From positions 8,857,241 to 8,921,240 of the forward strand of contig OZ037768.1 of the NCBI GenBank assembly GCA_964035545.1: 64,000 bases of DNA, in the 5' to 3' direction. Numbering within the stretch: position 1 is the first letter of the stretch; each line of letters opens with the position of its first letter. Positions 47,128-62,500 of this stretch are shown in pieces. The stretch comes from Bugula neritina (lineage: Eukaryota; Bryozoa; Gymnolaemata; Cheilostomatida; Bugulidae). Position numbers and translations under genes: made by a program. Under the pieces are notes generated by a model. That model saw only the letters and a list, made by a program, of their open reading frames with translations. It was not told the origin of the DNA and ran no database searches.

Positions 47128-50100
47128 ATTCAGCATCTAGCAATCAGACCCTGTGTAGTTAGTTATATCTTTAAAATGTTGCATTGTTGAGCAGTTGTAG
47201 TATTATTATTATATAATTATTATAAAGCTGTAACGTTTGTTATCGTTAGATTTAATGCATGAAAATATTGTTGTACTCCTCAAAGTCATGTTATATTTAT
47301 ATTTCCTACAATATTACATTATATATATAATATATTTTTCTCCAAACAGTGACCCTTACATAGGATATTTAGCTTACAATATTGGGATATATTAGTATAA
47401 TTATTGTAATATTATGTATATTTAAACTTTGTATATGTTGCTGTTGTTAAAGCGGTGGAATGTCACTGTGAATTTTGTAAGACTTCCGGGCTGTGTGGCT
47501 AATATTTTAAAACTTTCATTTCTCTTAGTGAATCCTATTATAGTTAGTACTAGTGCTATATGCCTCTACCTACTCCTTGGTTCCATCAACACTCTTAGAA
47601 AGAAAGGACAAACATGTCCTCATTTGTTGCTTGACAATTGTTCAGTCTACAGCTATGTAATATTAAAACTGTTATTTTGCTTTAACCACTTTGTTCTGCT
47701 CCATGTTGTTTATTTAGGCTTTATATATGCAGCTTGCAATTTGCCTTTCTATAAATTTATGTTACTTCACATTTTTTGGTTTTGTTCCCAGTTTATTTAC
47801 TTTTGCATCTGAGTTGAATTGTTTTAAGCATAAATAGTTATGACTAGTATCTGCATATTTACAGTACTGTGCATATTATAATATAATATTTAATTTTATT
47901 TCAATATAGCACACAAAATTTCTGTTACTCGCAAAATTTGTTTCTTTTATTTGCTTACTCCTTATTTATCAGTAATGCAATTATGTTTCCAGCATATGAT
48001 ATAAGCATTTATAGGTCATCAAGTTGTAGTTCTGGTAATTTCAAGCTAAAAATCAATTACCTCTTTGATGGAAATATCCTGAAGAATATTTAAAATTATT
48101 CCACTTGAAGCAGCATAAAATCATTATATAGATAATGTAGTAAGATATACCAAAATTCCATTATGGAAAACTTTTGTATTTTCATAGATATGAAAACTTA
48201 TGTATTGAAGATGTTATTCCTGTTTATAAGTCAAAGACACAAAGGCTTCCAAAATGATATTTGCATAACATTTTATAACAACTTTTATAAGGCAATCAAA
48301 AATTATGTTCTTCCATTCATTTTCAAAGCTTCAACACAATCTAGTATGTAGCTATTCTTAAGAACTTGTGAAAAGAAGAAAATCCAAAATGTCTTCCAGT
48401 TTTTTCTAACCATGATGAGAATTATAACTGCGGAGATTTAGTAAAGCCATATCCAATATGACTTTTATACTACATATTTATTTATAGTTAGTCAAAACAA
48501 TTATTCTGTGTTGTATTTATTTTGCAAAACTTTGTTCCAATTTTAATTGAACATGCTGCTATCTATTATCTTATTTTGCATGGCAAAACTCATGTTCAAT
48601 AAATAAAATAATTTAAGTTTTGTATTTAAGTTATGTGAGAGAAAAGCAGTGACGAATAAATAAATGGAATATGTGTATAATCTAGTTATTATATATTGTT
48701 TTTCTGTAAAGTTCTGTTTTATTAATTGAATTGAAATATGAAATTGTTATAATATAACTGTGAGTACCTTTTGTGCTGATCAAATACAAGTAACCTACAG
48801 GTATATTTTGTTAAATTTTCAACTTTATTATGCCAACCCTCAAGCACCTACAGTTTTCAGAATTTTTTTCACGCACTAGCTAGTAACTCAATAATTGGTT
48901 TGCTGTATGAAGCCAATATTTTATTTGTATTTAGCTTGCATAAATAACTTGCAACTGCAAACTGCTTTAGATCTCAAGAGCAACATAATTAATTGGGGGA
49001 AATTTCTGACAAATGGAAACCTTTTCAAGTCTCCAAGGATTATTACCTCAATCATACTGAATAAAAGTGCAGTGCAAATTAATGGTCATATAACATTAGC
49101 AGTTAGACTATAAATATGATATTAAACTGAGCCTATACTTTCAGCATTTATTATTACGATTACATACAGACTGCAGACATGGTAATTGTTGTGAAGGGAG
49201 CAGACTAGTATATAGCTAGTAAGGGGTGTTGAATATGTTGAGAGCCTCGAGGTGTGCAAATCATTCTGTTAGACTTGAGCACTTTTAAAGTTAAAAATTA
49301 TCAGACTTAGGTTATAGCTTGTAACTGCTCAAGAAAAGTAACAAAGGAAGATGCATATTTAATTGGTTGTAATATAATACAGATAACCAGCTGCTATGTG
49401 TACATTTAACAAGCTGCCACGAGCCAGTTCCACCTTTAAGTGCAACTAATCTGTCAATTAAGTAAAATAAGCCTGCTGGTCAACATCACCAGCGGAATTT
49501 AAGAGTAATTAGTGCTCCCAACAGAGATAGATAACTGAAATATGTTGTTAACCAGTCTCAAGTTGATACATGCTCTACAATATATTATAATTACTGTATG
49601 GATTGTACGGCTGAGGCATTAGCAGCTAGTCAATATATTCATACATACTATTTATTGTGTTGCTGAATATTTTTCAGGAGCATTCAGTCATTTTTTATTG
49701 TGCTAACAATTTCATTAAAAAGCATTCTTTAGATCTAGGAAACAAAACCTGATGCAATTGCTAAATACTTAGACATCAGAGTAGCAACAACTCCTATTTG
49801 ATACACCCAGGCAGTGAAAACTCCCCATCACTCCATTTAGTAGCAGTTCCTCAATTGTTTCAAAACAGATATTTTCAGCTTTAATATCATTTGTAGCCTT
49901 TATGCATAGGAAGTGAGATTAACTGTATAATTAATAGCCATCCAGTTTCTAATTAAATCGATTTTCACTTGGCAAGAGGCATTTGAGGGGAGTCACAATT
50001 GATTAGGTCAATGCTACACCTGTGATGCTGCATGTTTGTATATAATAATATCATACATACATTAAGTATAAGATAATTAGTTGCTGGATACAAGTATTCT

Positions 50101-50529
50101 AATGTCTGCATGGCTAAGAGCAGGAAACCAATTGAACTCATTTTGGAGAATAACGTCTGCATACTGAAACAATTTGCTTATGGAAAATATCGACAATTAT
50201 TGTAATGTGATGCAGCAAAGTGGCCATACACGCCACATTTACCTTCATACATAATGTATGACAAACATGAAATTTGAGATTATTACCGTCTTGAAACTTA
50301 TATTTAAAAGCCACAGTAATATACACACTAAGAAGGTTTAATAGGCCTTTTGATCAATATATTTGAGTTACATGTTTAGGTCAAAATCTGATAGGCATTT
50401 ATAAACACAACATATTATTGAAAAACTAAAAACCTGTCAGCTTTCAATCATCAAGTATTCATAAACCAAACAGTAAAATAAATATGGTTTGTGTGTATAA
50501 TTGAGATCTTTCAACAGCAGCAAAGACAG
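47128..50529. other. 3' region of ELAV and spacer to CAAP1
   Basis: Very AT-rich. Probably a long ELAV 3' UTR up to about 48620 (AATAAA at 48599). The 127-codon open frame at 47429-47812 has low-complexity hydrophobic composition and no family match, so I treat it as chance. No other gene is seen. The motif gagcattcagtcatttttt at about 49680 loosely resembles the SINE-like body at 2665 and 30660. Confidence 0.4.
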
Positions 50530-53500
50530 CTAATCTGAATCAGATAACACCACTAACATTGGAGGAGACTTTCTAACGCCTTTAGTTTTTAATACCTCAA
50601 TGTCAGGCGATGGAAATCGGATTGGACTTTTTCTATCACTATTAGTTATCTTTCTTTTCAGACTATTCTGTGTTCTTGACCCACAACTTGGTAACTGCTC
50701 AGATGTTGAAATTTTATCCAGTTTAGATTCAATGGCAGTAACCTTGGAGGTAGATTCCCATTCCGATCTATGCATCCGCTTTGGTCGAGAATATGTATCA
50801 GTGTCCAGCTTATGAGGCCTGTGTGTTGAGTTAACATGACCACCATGTGAATAATATTCAGATGTGGTGTCTATTGTGTCATTTTGTTCATGAAATCTGG
50901 AGCCACTGGAACAAGAATGCCGGTTGTGTGAACTAAATTGCTTTGGACTTACAGATCTACGATGAGCTAGGGAAGACCTAGACAAAGTTCTCTCTTGATG
51001 TCTTTTTTGTGGTGAAATTTTTCTTTGAACTCTAGAAATATTGCTTTCTTTAGGATATAAAGAAGGGCGTGAGTTTTGAGAAAAATCAGTTGATGCATTG
51101 TTTTTGTTATTAGGCCTGCCAGTGCACAGGGAGTTGTCTATCACCTGTGTTGAGGGTACAGTAGTTTTGGGCTTAGCTGAACGTTTAGCCCCATTTTCAC
51201 ACACATCATTTGAGAAAAGGTGGGACTTGACATGACTATCCCTTTCTTCTGGTTGAGGTAAAACCTTCTCTCTTTTTTTTACTTTTTTCGTTTTAACTTT
51301 AGATGATTTGTCAGATTTAGACCTCTTTGATTGAGCTTTTGATGAAATAATGTCTAGTGTTGATTCTGAAACTCCTCTAAGAACATCAGAAATATCACGA
51401 GATCTATATCTCTGAGCAGTGATTTCAGGAGTAGGTGCTCGTTGAATAACAATATCATCTAGGTACCTAGTCTTTTCTTTCGACTCACAGCTGTTAGATT
51501 CAGCTTCTACTTTTTCATCCTCCATTACTTCTCTATCTATATCATTTACATTATCATCCAATTCGGCAAACCAGTCTACAGTACTAGTGCTCACAACAGG
51601 GGTTACTTCTGCACTTAAAGTTTTTACACCTTGACATGGTGATGCATTATTTTTTTTATCATTTATTGTCTCCAGACCAGACTGTGATACAACTACTTTC
51701 TCCTCTGATGGCTCTTCAAATTTACCAGGAGATGGTACATCCTCATATAGAGTACTATTCGCTTGGTGTGTTGGAGCCGTGGAGTCAAACGTGGCTTTAG
51801 CTTCCACCTCTGAGTTCTCTTTCTGCATAACATTATCTAATTTAGTTTGTATCTCAATGTTTTCAAATATATCTTGACTACTAATAGATTCTAAAGCTTG
51901 AATTTCATGCTGCTGTGTCTCTTCCACTCTCTCTTCATGTTTGGAGTTATCTTTGTCATCAACTGAGGGAGCAGCAAGTCCAGAACTACTGTCATCATTT
52001 GCACAAGGTAATTGATCATCTGTTTCACTTTGATCTTGTATGATAATGTCCTTTGAGCTTGGCAATTCATTCTTTTCATTGTTACTATCTGGTGAAATTA
52101 CTGAAAAAATGAAATAATTCAGAGTTATTCTCTTTTGAAAATTGCATTTAGAGGACAAACAACTCCAAATTTTAAACAAATGCATGTACATTTTTCCCAA
52201 TGGATTTCAGTGATTATATGTGTACTATGTATGTAGAGAAAGAGAAAATACAACTGTAGTGAATATATCCGTACCTAATGGTGATGTCTGATTGATATTG
52301 TGATGAGACTGACTATCTATTGCAGAAGAATTCCCGCCACACTCACTGCCAGCCGATGCAGTTTCTGGGTGGTGGTGGCAATCGGCCACATCAACCAACT
52401 CTCCGGCTTCAATTTCACTGCAGCTTGGAAGTTGCTCTGTATATATCTTATCAGTAAGTTTGGATGAGCCATCAATGACAAGACTATTTCTCCTGCCCTC
52501 ATTCACGTCTATATTTTGTTCAATGCACTTAGTTTCGCTCATTGGAAAATCAACTTGAGGCGTGTTATCATCATTCCTATCATCTCTACTGCTTCTCTCA
52601 TACACCAAGAGAGGTGGAGTAGATGAGTTTCCTCCAGCCTAAATACAGGCAGAAAAATAACATTATATCATGAAAACATACTACAAGAATGCAAACTTTC
52701 AACAAATTGAAAAATGCATAAATAATTACATTAATCATGTTTTGCTGGTAAAATATTATGAAGTGTACAGTTTTATACTAATTTTGGGTAAAATCTGATG
52801 GCAAAAATACATACACCCAAGTCAGCAAGCAATATGTTTTTATTGCTTGATTCTGATTTTAGGTTATTGAGAGTTGGTTTCAGCAGTTTTATTAGATACA
52901 AGTTAAAGCCCATGTGACGTTTGAACAAGATGTTGCAATGCCACTAGCAATACAAAAAATGCTACAGATTTTGCAATTCATTAAAATCTCTTTGAAAATG
53001 AAGACTTAACAAAAATTTGACATTTCATAATTATATAGTCAAAAAACTAGTGGTATTCTTGTTTTTACAGAGCCAACCACAGCCAAGACAGGGAATTTAA
53101 TAACAGATAACACATATAATGAGAATTTAATAACTGTTATCTATACAGCTGGCAAATTCTTGCCAAAGAAGATACTTTAAAATCATAAGATTATGATTCA
53201 GTGATTAAAATGATTACAGGACATGAAGCAATGGTGGACATGGTTTTTCAATCAGATTTTTATAAACAGGTCAACAAGTTGGAGATGAAAGTTTAAAGGC
53301 TGAAAGACTGTCTCCTACTTATGTGTCTAAAAAAATACAAATTGTATAATGATAAAGCAAGAACTAAAGATTAGGAAGTATATTATCCATTTCTGCGGCC
53401 ATAGTCCAGTAAATTCACAAAGCATGTCGCACTGTGTAGATGATAATATAACATTTAGCAGTTTGACCAGGAGAAAAATGTGACTGTCTTTTATTAGGTT

Positions 53501-56500
53501 GATTTTGTAAATAAACAACTATTGTACTTTAGAACATTGAAAAAGCAGGTGCTACTAAAAGCTTAGTTGAAGCAAATAACAGTCCATTGAGGTGCAGCAC
53601 CAGAGAGATTTCAATAGCCCAAGTTCTTCAATTGGTTTTCTAAGTTTTGGTTGGGGGTTAAAATTCTCTCAATAACATACTTTCTTTTGCTGCATTTTTC
53701 AATTATAACGAAGGCTTTCCCAATTTCTACATTACTACACCTACCTCAACTAACGACACCAATTTAAAGGTTAGAATTTGAAATATAGAATTCTCATTCT
53801 AAAGTTGATAATTATTGAGAAGACCGCAGCCTGCTGATTCAGCATCTCTGTTCAGAATATTCCGTGTAATTATAGCATTGCTCTATTTTTCATACTGAAC
53901 TCATGTTTTTGATTTGACAATTTCTAAAATTGCCAAAACTGCACATCATTTCACTCACCCAAGATTGAGTTTGCTCTGCTGCTCTATCATTTTCCACGAC
54001 TTGTGTGTTAGACTCATCTACAACAACCAAGCAAAGACAACTCTCAACAATTAAAAGATGCAGCATTTGGTTATCAACTTTTACTTACAGTTAGTACACA
54101 AAATTCCTTTACAAATTGTGAAAGCAAATATCACAAAAAACATAACAAATTTAAATACAAGTTTGTAATAGATACCCCTTTTTAAACAATTTTTTTCTAA
54201 AAAGAGGTAAAAATTTGCTAAAATACTGAAGTTTCAATGGCTAGAAAAGAGATATGGGCGCATAAAGTATAACGGAGGTAGACAAGAAGCACTGCGCAGT
54301 CTGTCCCACTAGTTCCATAGAGCACCCATCACACTCAACCAGAGTGAACTCAAAGAGTAAAAGTGCTTTAAATTAAACATATGCAACGGGCTTACAGTTA
54401 GAACTAACTAATCAGGAAGCAATATAATAATATATAGTGCATTACAAATACATTGCAGTATGGGAATTATAAAAAGAGGATGTCACATGAATGTTGCCAT
54501 ATGTTTGAATAATCCACATTTGACAACAATTTTAATTTCATTCCCAAATATTACCATTGTAAATATGACATGTTGTGTTCTGAGCTCCTAATAAATTACT
54601 GGATTTACATTTAAATAAAGTCATGTACACTGTATAGGTGCCAGTCAAAGATGCATTCTTACAATCCCTTTGTTTGTTGAAAAATCAATCATGAAATTGA
54701 AAAATAAATGGCGGTGACTCATGGAACACAACAACCTACAGCTGAAGTTACCAGACTCACTACTTTCATTGCTAATATTTGTAGATATCGCTACAGGCTT
54801 TCTAGCAATTTGTTTGTGGAACTCAAAAATTTCAATCCTAAGCTTGTAGCAAAACTAAAAAATACATTTTTTTTCTAACACTACTGGTTTAATGAAATAA
54901 AACATCATCTGAAAATTAGCCAGGTTAGAATTATATGTTTTATTTGGACTTGTATAAACATTGCTTGACTATATGCGCTTGTAATAGCGAACTAGGACCA
55001 ACATCATGTGTAAACAGATGGGCACCTGCAGCCACCTGTCCGGCAGGCTGATTATGACCAGAGTAACACTCCGTAAGCTGACAGAAGACAATAGATCTTC
55101 CCTCTAGCTCACTGGGGATCTCACAAGAAACTGAACCAGATGTGGACAGCTGACACTCACCCTCGGATAACGTCTCTGGCTGCTGACTCTGTAACATCCT
55201 TTTGATAGCCCTAGCTCTCATCTCCAACTCCAGTATTTCCAGTTTTTGCTTATTGATAGAGCTATGATGAGAACCTGGGAATAAAGCATGATGGTGAGGG
55301 GAGTTTAGCTGTAGCGATATAAAACAGAGCGGATTTACCATTGTAGACAAAACAGAAGATTATTTTAATGCCTAACGCTTAAAAAACTAAAATAAGTTAT
55401 ATGATGGCGTATATGTCACCTGACTTAAATATGCTTAGCAATAATTTTGTCATGAATTTGATACTAAAATCAGACAAGCATATCTGTACAATGAATCATT
55501 ATTTCAGTAATCTCAGCCAGATTCAAGTTTAATTTAATGCTTTTCAAAACATGAACACAATCTCATTGAACTTAGTAGTGTGGTATAGTATAGGCTCCAT
55601 AAATAGTACATGAAACATTTAAGCTTATAACTAATAAGTACTGTTCAGTTAGCTGGCTCATAAAATATAAATAAAATTTCTCCATTCCTAAAACTTAACA
55701 AGTAATATGAAAAACTCATACAAACCCATAGCAACTGCAATAGACTGAGGTTTCATTCTCTCCAATTCTTCCTCTATGTTTGGGATGTCTACTGACCCCT
55801 ACATTGTTGATAAATAAAACTATTAGGTAGTTATTTACAGTAATTAAAGTATACCAGCTGAATGTGTCAAATTATTTATGCTATTAAATCACTATTGTAG
55901 GAGCAGATGGAGCAATAAATATGTTTAGAAGAGACAAAAATGTAAGTGGCAGCAATTTTGTCTTAGAGATAAGTCTAAAGGTTTTAGTGAGTCTAGTCCT
56001 GGCAAACAGATATGGAAGAGTAGACACACTAAGAGAGGAGTCCCTAGATTAGCATAAAATGGGCAATAATAATATTCTGTATAATATTGCATCCATTTCA
56101 AAGGTTTTAAGACTTAGTGACAATATAGTTCTGTCAACATTTACAAATTTTAATTGTGAAATAAAATGTTTTTAATTTCGATATTTAAGTCTGCATACAC
56201 ATATTCACAAGACCAACCTACACCTACACTTCCAGCAATACCAACACCTTCATTACTAAGTAGCAATGAATAATTTACTCATGTGTCAGAATATTAATTT
56301 TTTAGGTTCATGCAATAGCATTTCAATCTTGGAGTCCTGAAATTTTTTTGTAGACTTTAAAAACAATTTATAACATAATGATTTTGTGCTTAATTAAACA
56401 TGTAAAAATTATTCATTTCAGAACCAAAAGTAATGTGGTCAAGTTAACCCCATAAATGCTTTCAAAGGTGTATAAAATCACCACAATAATACCCACATTT

Positions 56501-59500
56501 CTTAATCTCAGTTATTAAGTATGGTTAGTAGTTGATGAAGAAATGCCACCACTTTTTCATGTTACCTAAAACAAAGGCGCTAATTTCCACAACTCATTAA
56601 AATATATTTTGATGGTAAAATATGTGAGACTTTCCACCCAATTGGTTTGAAAGGAAATATTTGTAGGAGAAGCTAATCTATAGTGAGGCCATAATAGGAG
56701 CTGACCTAATTTAGAAGTTACATAATAATAGCTTAAACAAAAATACTCAAAATCTAAATTATATGAAAAAGAACAATTTTGATGGTGCAATGCAATCAAA
56801 ATTACAATGCTATATAATAAACTAGAAAATCCATCCATCATTAGTGCTGGCATTATTAAGTGTTAAATTTAATTGGAACTTTTGAAAGTTCAAAATAATG
56901 GGAAACTGGTGGTTCGTTATTGCATAATCAAAATAACTTAGACAGAATGTTTCACCACAACAATTTCTCTTTTAAAAAACAAAAAATATGTTTATAATCT
57001 CATTCCATCTATGTAAGCTTCTACAGTCATTTAACAGAGCAGAAAATGCAAGGAGCCCCACAAGATTTATGTTTAATTAGCCATCTCATCATTATGAAAT
57101 TATTATTTTTTTATAAATTTCTTAAGTTTGGTGTGATATGATTTTTGAGACATGTGTGTTGCAATACAGTTATTACCATCTCCTGGCATACAACTGTGGT
57201 GCCAAATTTATTGATGTGAATAAATGTGTAGACCACCCAAGATACAGCTTAGAAGTACCCAGGGGTGTTTGAATACCATCACCTGCATCCCTCAGCCAAT
57301 CACAGAATAGATGGAAAAATTAGAAATAAAATGTTTATTGTCATAAAACGAGATGGAAAAATTTCAGAATAAGGAATAACTGCAACTTAAATCACTCATA
57401 CTGGTCGTGTTAAAGTTGAAAAATATGATAATAATGAAAGTAATATAATCTTCCCAATATTGGGTGTAGCCATGATTCTATATTAAACAATTCAAAATAT
57501 TGCCAGCAAAGCATAGCCTATTTTACGGAAATGCTTTCTGTCAACAACAAGATCAGCTGCATATTAAGCCGACATTGAACTTTGACAATGAAAATAAATT
57601 ACAATTTAACAGCAATTAACTTGTTGAATGTCTCAGTCACTTTACGTGTTTCCTAGGAAATTAAGCTCCGAAATTATAAACTTTAGTCATATTATGAAGA
57701 TGCGACACTCAAATCAGTCTAACAGCAATGTTCTTGACCGATTTAACTTGAAATTAGTGTGACAATGGCAAGATCATGTTAGAAATAACGTGAGACTATA
57801 AATTTAAATGCAGCCCACGGAATCTTATACATACAGATAGTAATCCAAATTGATTTGTCAAAACTCGAAGATGTTGACACCATGTTTCTAACTTCAAGAG
57901 TAATACACAGCACTGCAAGCATATGTCACAAAGCGTAGAGGTAAGAATTAACTCAACTTTACATCAAATTTAATATCCTGCAACGCGATCCAAGATTGGA
58001 CAGAATTTTTGACTTTCATTGCATTATGGCACATACTATCTCCACATCAACATATTTCAATTTAACTTTTGCTATATGATGCAATAAAAATGACTCAAAC
58101 TAAAACCATGACAGACTAACTCCATCTACATTATCCAAGAGTCAAAGCTGAATTAGAGCTTTAAATTATGCTAGAGTTCTCATTCTACTCAAGCTGTTTC
58201 AACTCATTTGATCGATTTTGACCAAATAAACACAAACACCAGGTAAAAGATAAAGTATCACAACTAATACCAGCAACAACGCTCAACTAGTGTGAACTAA
58301 TAAAATATTACAAACATTCATCTCCCACGAAGCACATGAAAAGTGTCAAAAATGTTTCAAATCAGCAAATGCAGCAGCAATTTTTACACACATTATTGTA
58401 ATAAAATAGTAGTCTTTATACTTGGTGAATGAGCTAGGTCTAACACTATCTTGAAAACAAGCATCTTCTATTAAGGTAAAACATAATGACATTGGTATTG
58501 TCAGAATTTACAAAGATTGATTAATTATTTTGTGCTGATGAAACTATTTTAGCCAAATTAGGAAAAACATAGAAGTGACCAATTGGTAAAAAAGCTTATT
58601 GGACAATTAGACTAGTTTTTCTAAATCATATAAAACAGGGGGAGTTTCATGTCCTTCTAGTCCTTTTGCGTAGATAATTATAAATATAAAATGGCTATGG
58701 CCACTAAAACAGGATAAGTTTGCAGCTTAAAAATGTAAAATAAAAACAGTTTATAATCAGATCAAAAGATGTCCATGTTAGGATTTATCAGATTATTGGT
58801 AAGCATTTTTGAACAAAAAAAGTCAAACAGGTGGTGTATTGCAAAAACAACTCTTATTAAACTGTTGGGAGAAACAAATTTATACAAAAGCAAAAAAGAA
58901 GTTACATCATTAATTTGTAGCATAGTTTTATCACTTCAGTTAATCTCAACAACCTAGGAAGATAAAGGAGGGGGCATTCAATTAACTGAATACAAGTGGT
59001 AAACATAGGCAAATGCAGTATACAACTAATACTGAGCCGTCATCATAACTAACTGAGAGAAAGAAGTATTTATGCCTGTGATAATAACTTTTTTAAAGTA
59101 AGAAAATATAAAACTGATATGCCTAGAGAGTTAGCCATCAATTACATTTCATGGAAATATGCCATTTTTGTGACATCACAACCAAAAGAGCCTTGACCTA
59201 CTGGACATTGCACAAAGCAGTGTAGCCTCCCATGCTTAAGTTGTAGTCTCTACTTACTACATTGTCTGATAATGAAATCTAACTTCAATATTAAGAAAAA
59301 CTAAGTTTGAGATACTTTTATAACCCAGAAAAGCTATACAGAGGGCCTATGCTCACAGCTGTACTTTGGGGCTAATCAAAAACTTATTGACGGACAATTG
59401 AGGATATTAAAGTTTTAGTAAGCAAAACCAAAACAACTCACAACAGTAGAATCTGGAGGGTCTACATCTACTTGAACTTTCTCTAAGGTAACAATGACAT

Positions 59501-62500
59501 CTAAAATAAAATAACGATACAAATAATAAATCAATCTAGAATTTCTCAGAATATTCCATGCTTTTATTGCTAATTTAAAGCCGACCAGGGACAACCCACT
59601 ACTTGCTAGGACAGGACATCTGCAGTGAAACTGCCATTAAAACGGTCACTTCAACACTTAATTAAATCAATAATAATCGTTTGCGCTTGTTCAACATAAT
59701 GCAAGTAAAATGCTATTAACTTTTATCTCTTAAAATAATTCTCCAGCATAATTACAAAAGTCAAACAGACATTCATTCCCTCTCAACTTGTATTTGTAAT
59801 ATAAATAAATTACATTTTCACTGTGTCCACAAGATGGGATTATTATTAAAATACAATCTCAAAATGTAAACTAAGCCTTGTAACTGAATAACAAGATTGA
59901 AATCTTGTTTGCTCACCTCCACCAGGTAATAATTATTAGCTTGAAGGTGAAATTTTCGATTTAGGCAGCAATTGTTTCAAGTGTATTATTGTGCGCTAGC
60001 TAAAACTATTCCAGTTAACTTAGCAAGATATTTTAATCAACTGAACTAAAAAAAATGCAATACTTTTAATGAAATCTCAGTCATAACAGACCCCACAGCA
60101 TTTATAAGTGAAATTTGCTGGACTGGTTTACTCCTTCCACAATTCAGGTGTGACGTTTTAATTAATTAAGATGTTTAGGTTTCAGACACGTCAGTCAATA
60201 CAATGTTGAAAACATAAACAGCCCCAGGCAAATAATCATCTCACCATCTTCAGAGTTGTCCTCCGTGCCAGATGACGAAATATCATCTGCTTCCCTGCCT
60301 AAAAAATAAAGCATTGCTATGGATTACTGCTGCAGTGGACTGTAGCTGAATTGAAAACATGCAGCGAATTTTCAATCTTTTATACTTTGAATCTGTAAGC
60401 AAGAAATAATGCTAGCAAAATTTTGAATCTTGAAACTGTCAGAATATTTTGATTTTTGCTAACATACCAGGATAAATACACTACATCCACATATATATGG
60501 CAATACTAAATGCATTAAGTTTTCTCAAAAACATCAATTACACTAGTGTTTGCATAATCAAGTTGAATATAGAATGCATATGGGAATAAAATACACCACT
60601 CAAAGAAAATGATTGAAAGGAAGTTTTTATTCATTTCTTCTGATTTGTGTTTTAAGTTGATAAGAGCTTTCTCCTGACAACAGCCGATTATGCAGATTTA
60701 GATAAATTTGTTCTGCTATAAAGTGTTGACAATGCACCTATGGGACATGTGCACAAAATCAAGTAAAATCTCAAATCCCAGTTGTATATTTGACATAATA
60801 TTTGTAGCTTGGCTAATAATATTTATAGTAAAGAACTGCTTTATAAAATATAGATTTGCATGGGCATGCTGCACACGCTAGTATTATTTATAAGCACACA
60901 GGAATTATAGAACATAATAATAAACCTTCTATTAAACCTAGAATTCGCTTCTTAGACATGACCTCAATTTGGTCACAACAAAATTCTTCAACCTCAGCCA
61001 CTGTGTATTTCTACAAGAAAACACAAGAACCAGAATTAGCATTAGAATTAAGATATCGAAATATAAAGCATTATGCTGCTATTTAACACCTGCCAAGTGC
61101 ATTTCCATCACCCATAACTTGCTTGAAATTTACAAATTATAAATTCACTGCTTGTTAATAACCTAACTTTGGGAACAGAATATATCAAGTTTAAAAGCTA
61201 GTTAGATAAATCAATGGATGGATTAAAGCGTTGCAAATTAAACTTGAAATTTAAATAATCTAGATTTATAACTTTGTTTAGATATAACTCCAAAAGGTAA
61301 GCTTAAAGTAGGCCTGTTTGATTATACAACCACAGATAGGTGGTACTTTAGAAAGTAAAGAATGCTTCAATAGAAAAATAGACGAGACACAAGATTAACA
61401 AATTTAGAATATTTACAGTTAGAGATAAATTATAAACGGTTAGACCAATCAGCTTCAACTCTGGCCAACTAATGTGAATGATTGGTAGTCGACTCAAAAA
61501 TTAAACTTAAATCAAAGTATTTAAATCTAAATTAAGAGCATTACATAACTTGGGCAATTAATCACCAGTGATTTATTTATGACTATGGGCAGACATTGAA
61601 ACCGACAAATTTGCATTTTAAGTATATGCACATACTAATGTGCAGAAGTGCACTGTTACCTTCAAAATTTCAGGAAGCATCGATTCAATTTTTGATTTTT
61701 TCAAACTAGCAAACATCTGGCACACCATCTCTCGCCTGTCCCTTATGTAATAGCTAATAGGATACAGTTCTTTCTCCAGATCCATATCTGAACTTTCAGC
61801 CTCAATGTCAGCTTTCTTTTTCACCTTCTTCTTTGGAGGCTAAGACAAACATCAGCAAGGTGAGAGGCATATAATAATTATACTACTGATGCAATGCATT
61901 GGAACCTTCAAACTGAAAGTATTAGCTAACACCAGCACTGAATAGTAAAGCATTATTTTATTGTTGAGGTCCCACACTGACTACAAAATCAAGTATTTCG
62001 CAATTTGTTGAGTGCAGTTTATAAAAAACTCGATTTACATGCAAATAAAAAAATGTTCTCACACTTCTTTTCAAATGTTGAACCAAGTACAAAAATGGCC
62101 AATAAATAACGCTAAGTCACACACTTTTGCAAAAGACATTGGTTTTTCATAGTTGTTACAAAACAATTAAAACAGGTATGGAATCTGTGTGGTATCAACA
62201 CCAGTTGAGCCATTTCAAACAGCTAACCCCAGAAGCATGGTAGGCTAGACAGAGTGTCACGGTGGGAATAACCATCAACACCGAACAACCAACTAACTAC
62301 ATTAGTTCCAATCTTATCAGAGGGATCTCTATTAGTTGAAAAAATGATGTAATCAAGCTTACCACGACAAAGACACACAGTGCTAGGCATGCCACAAAAA
62401 TATTATACAATTACATCTAGGGTAATGGATTAACTGGTTGATAAAGATAGCAAGACAACCTAACACTGGTACTTGAGCTACACAGTCCTAGTCACATGAT

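Noticed and set aside
47429-47812. 127-codon hydrophobic open frame downstream of ELAV
   Set aside because: Composition is that of AT-rich 3' UTR, there is no splice support or recognisable domain, and it overlaps the likely ELAV 3' UTR.
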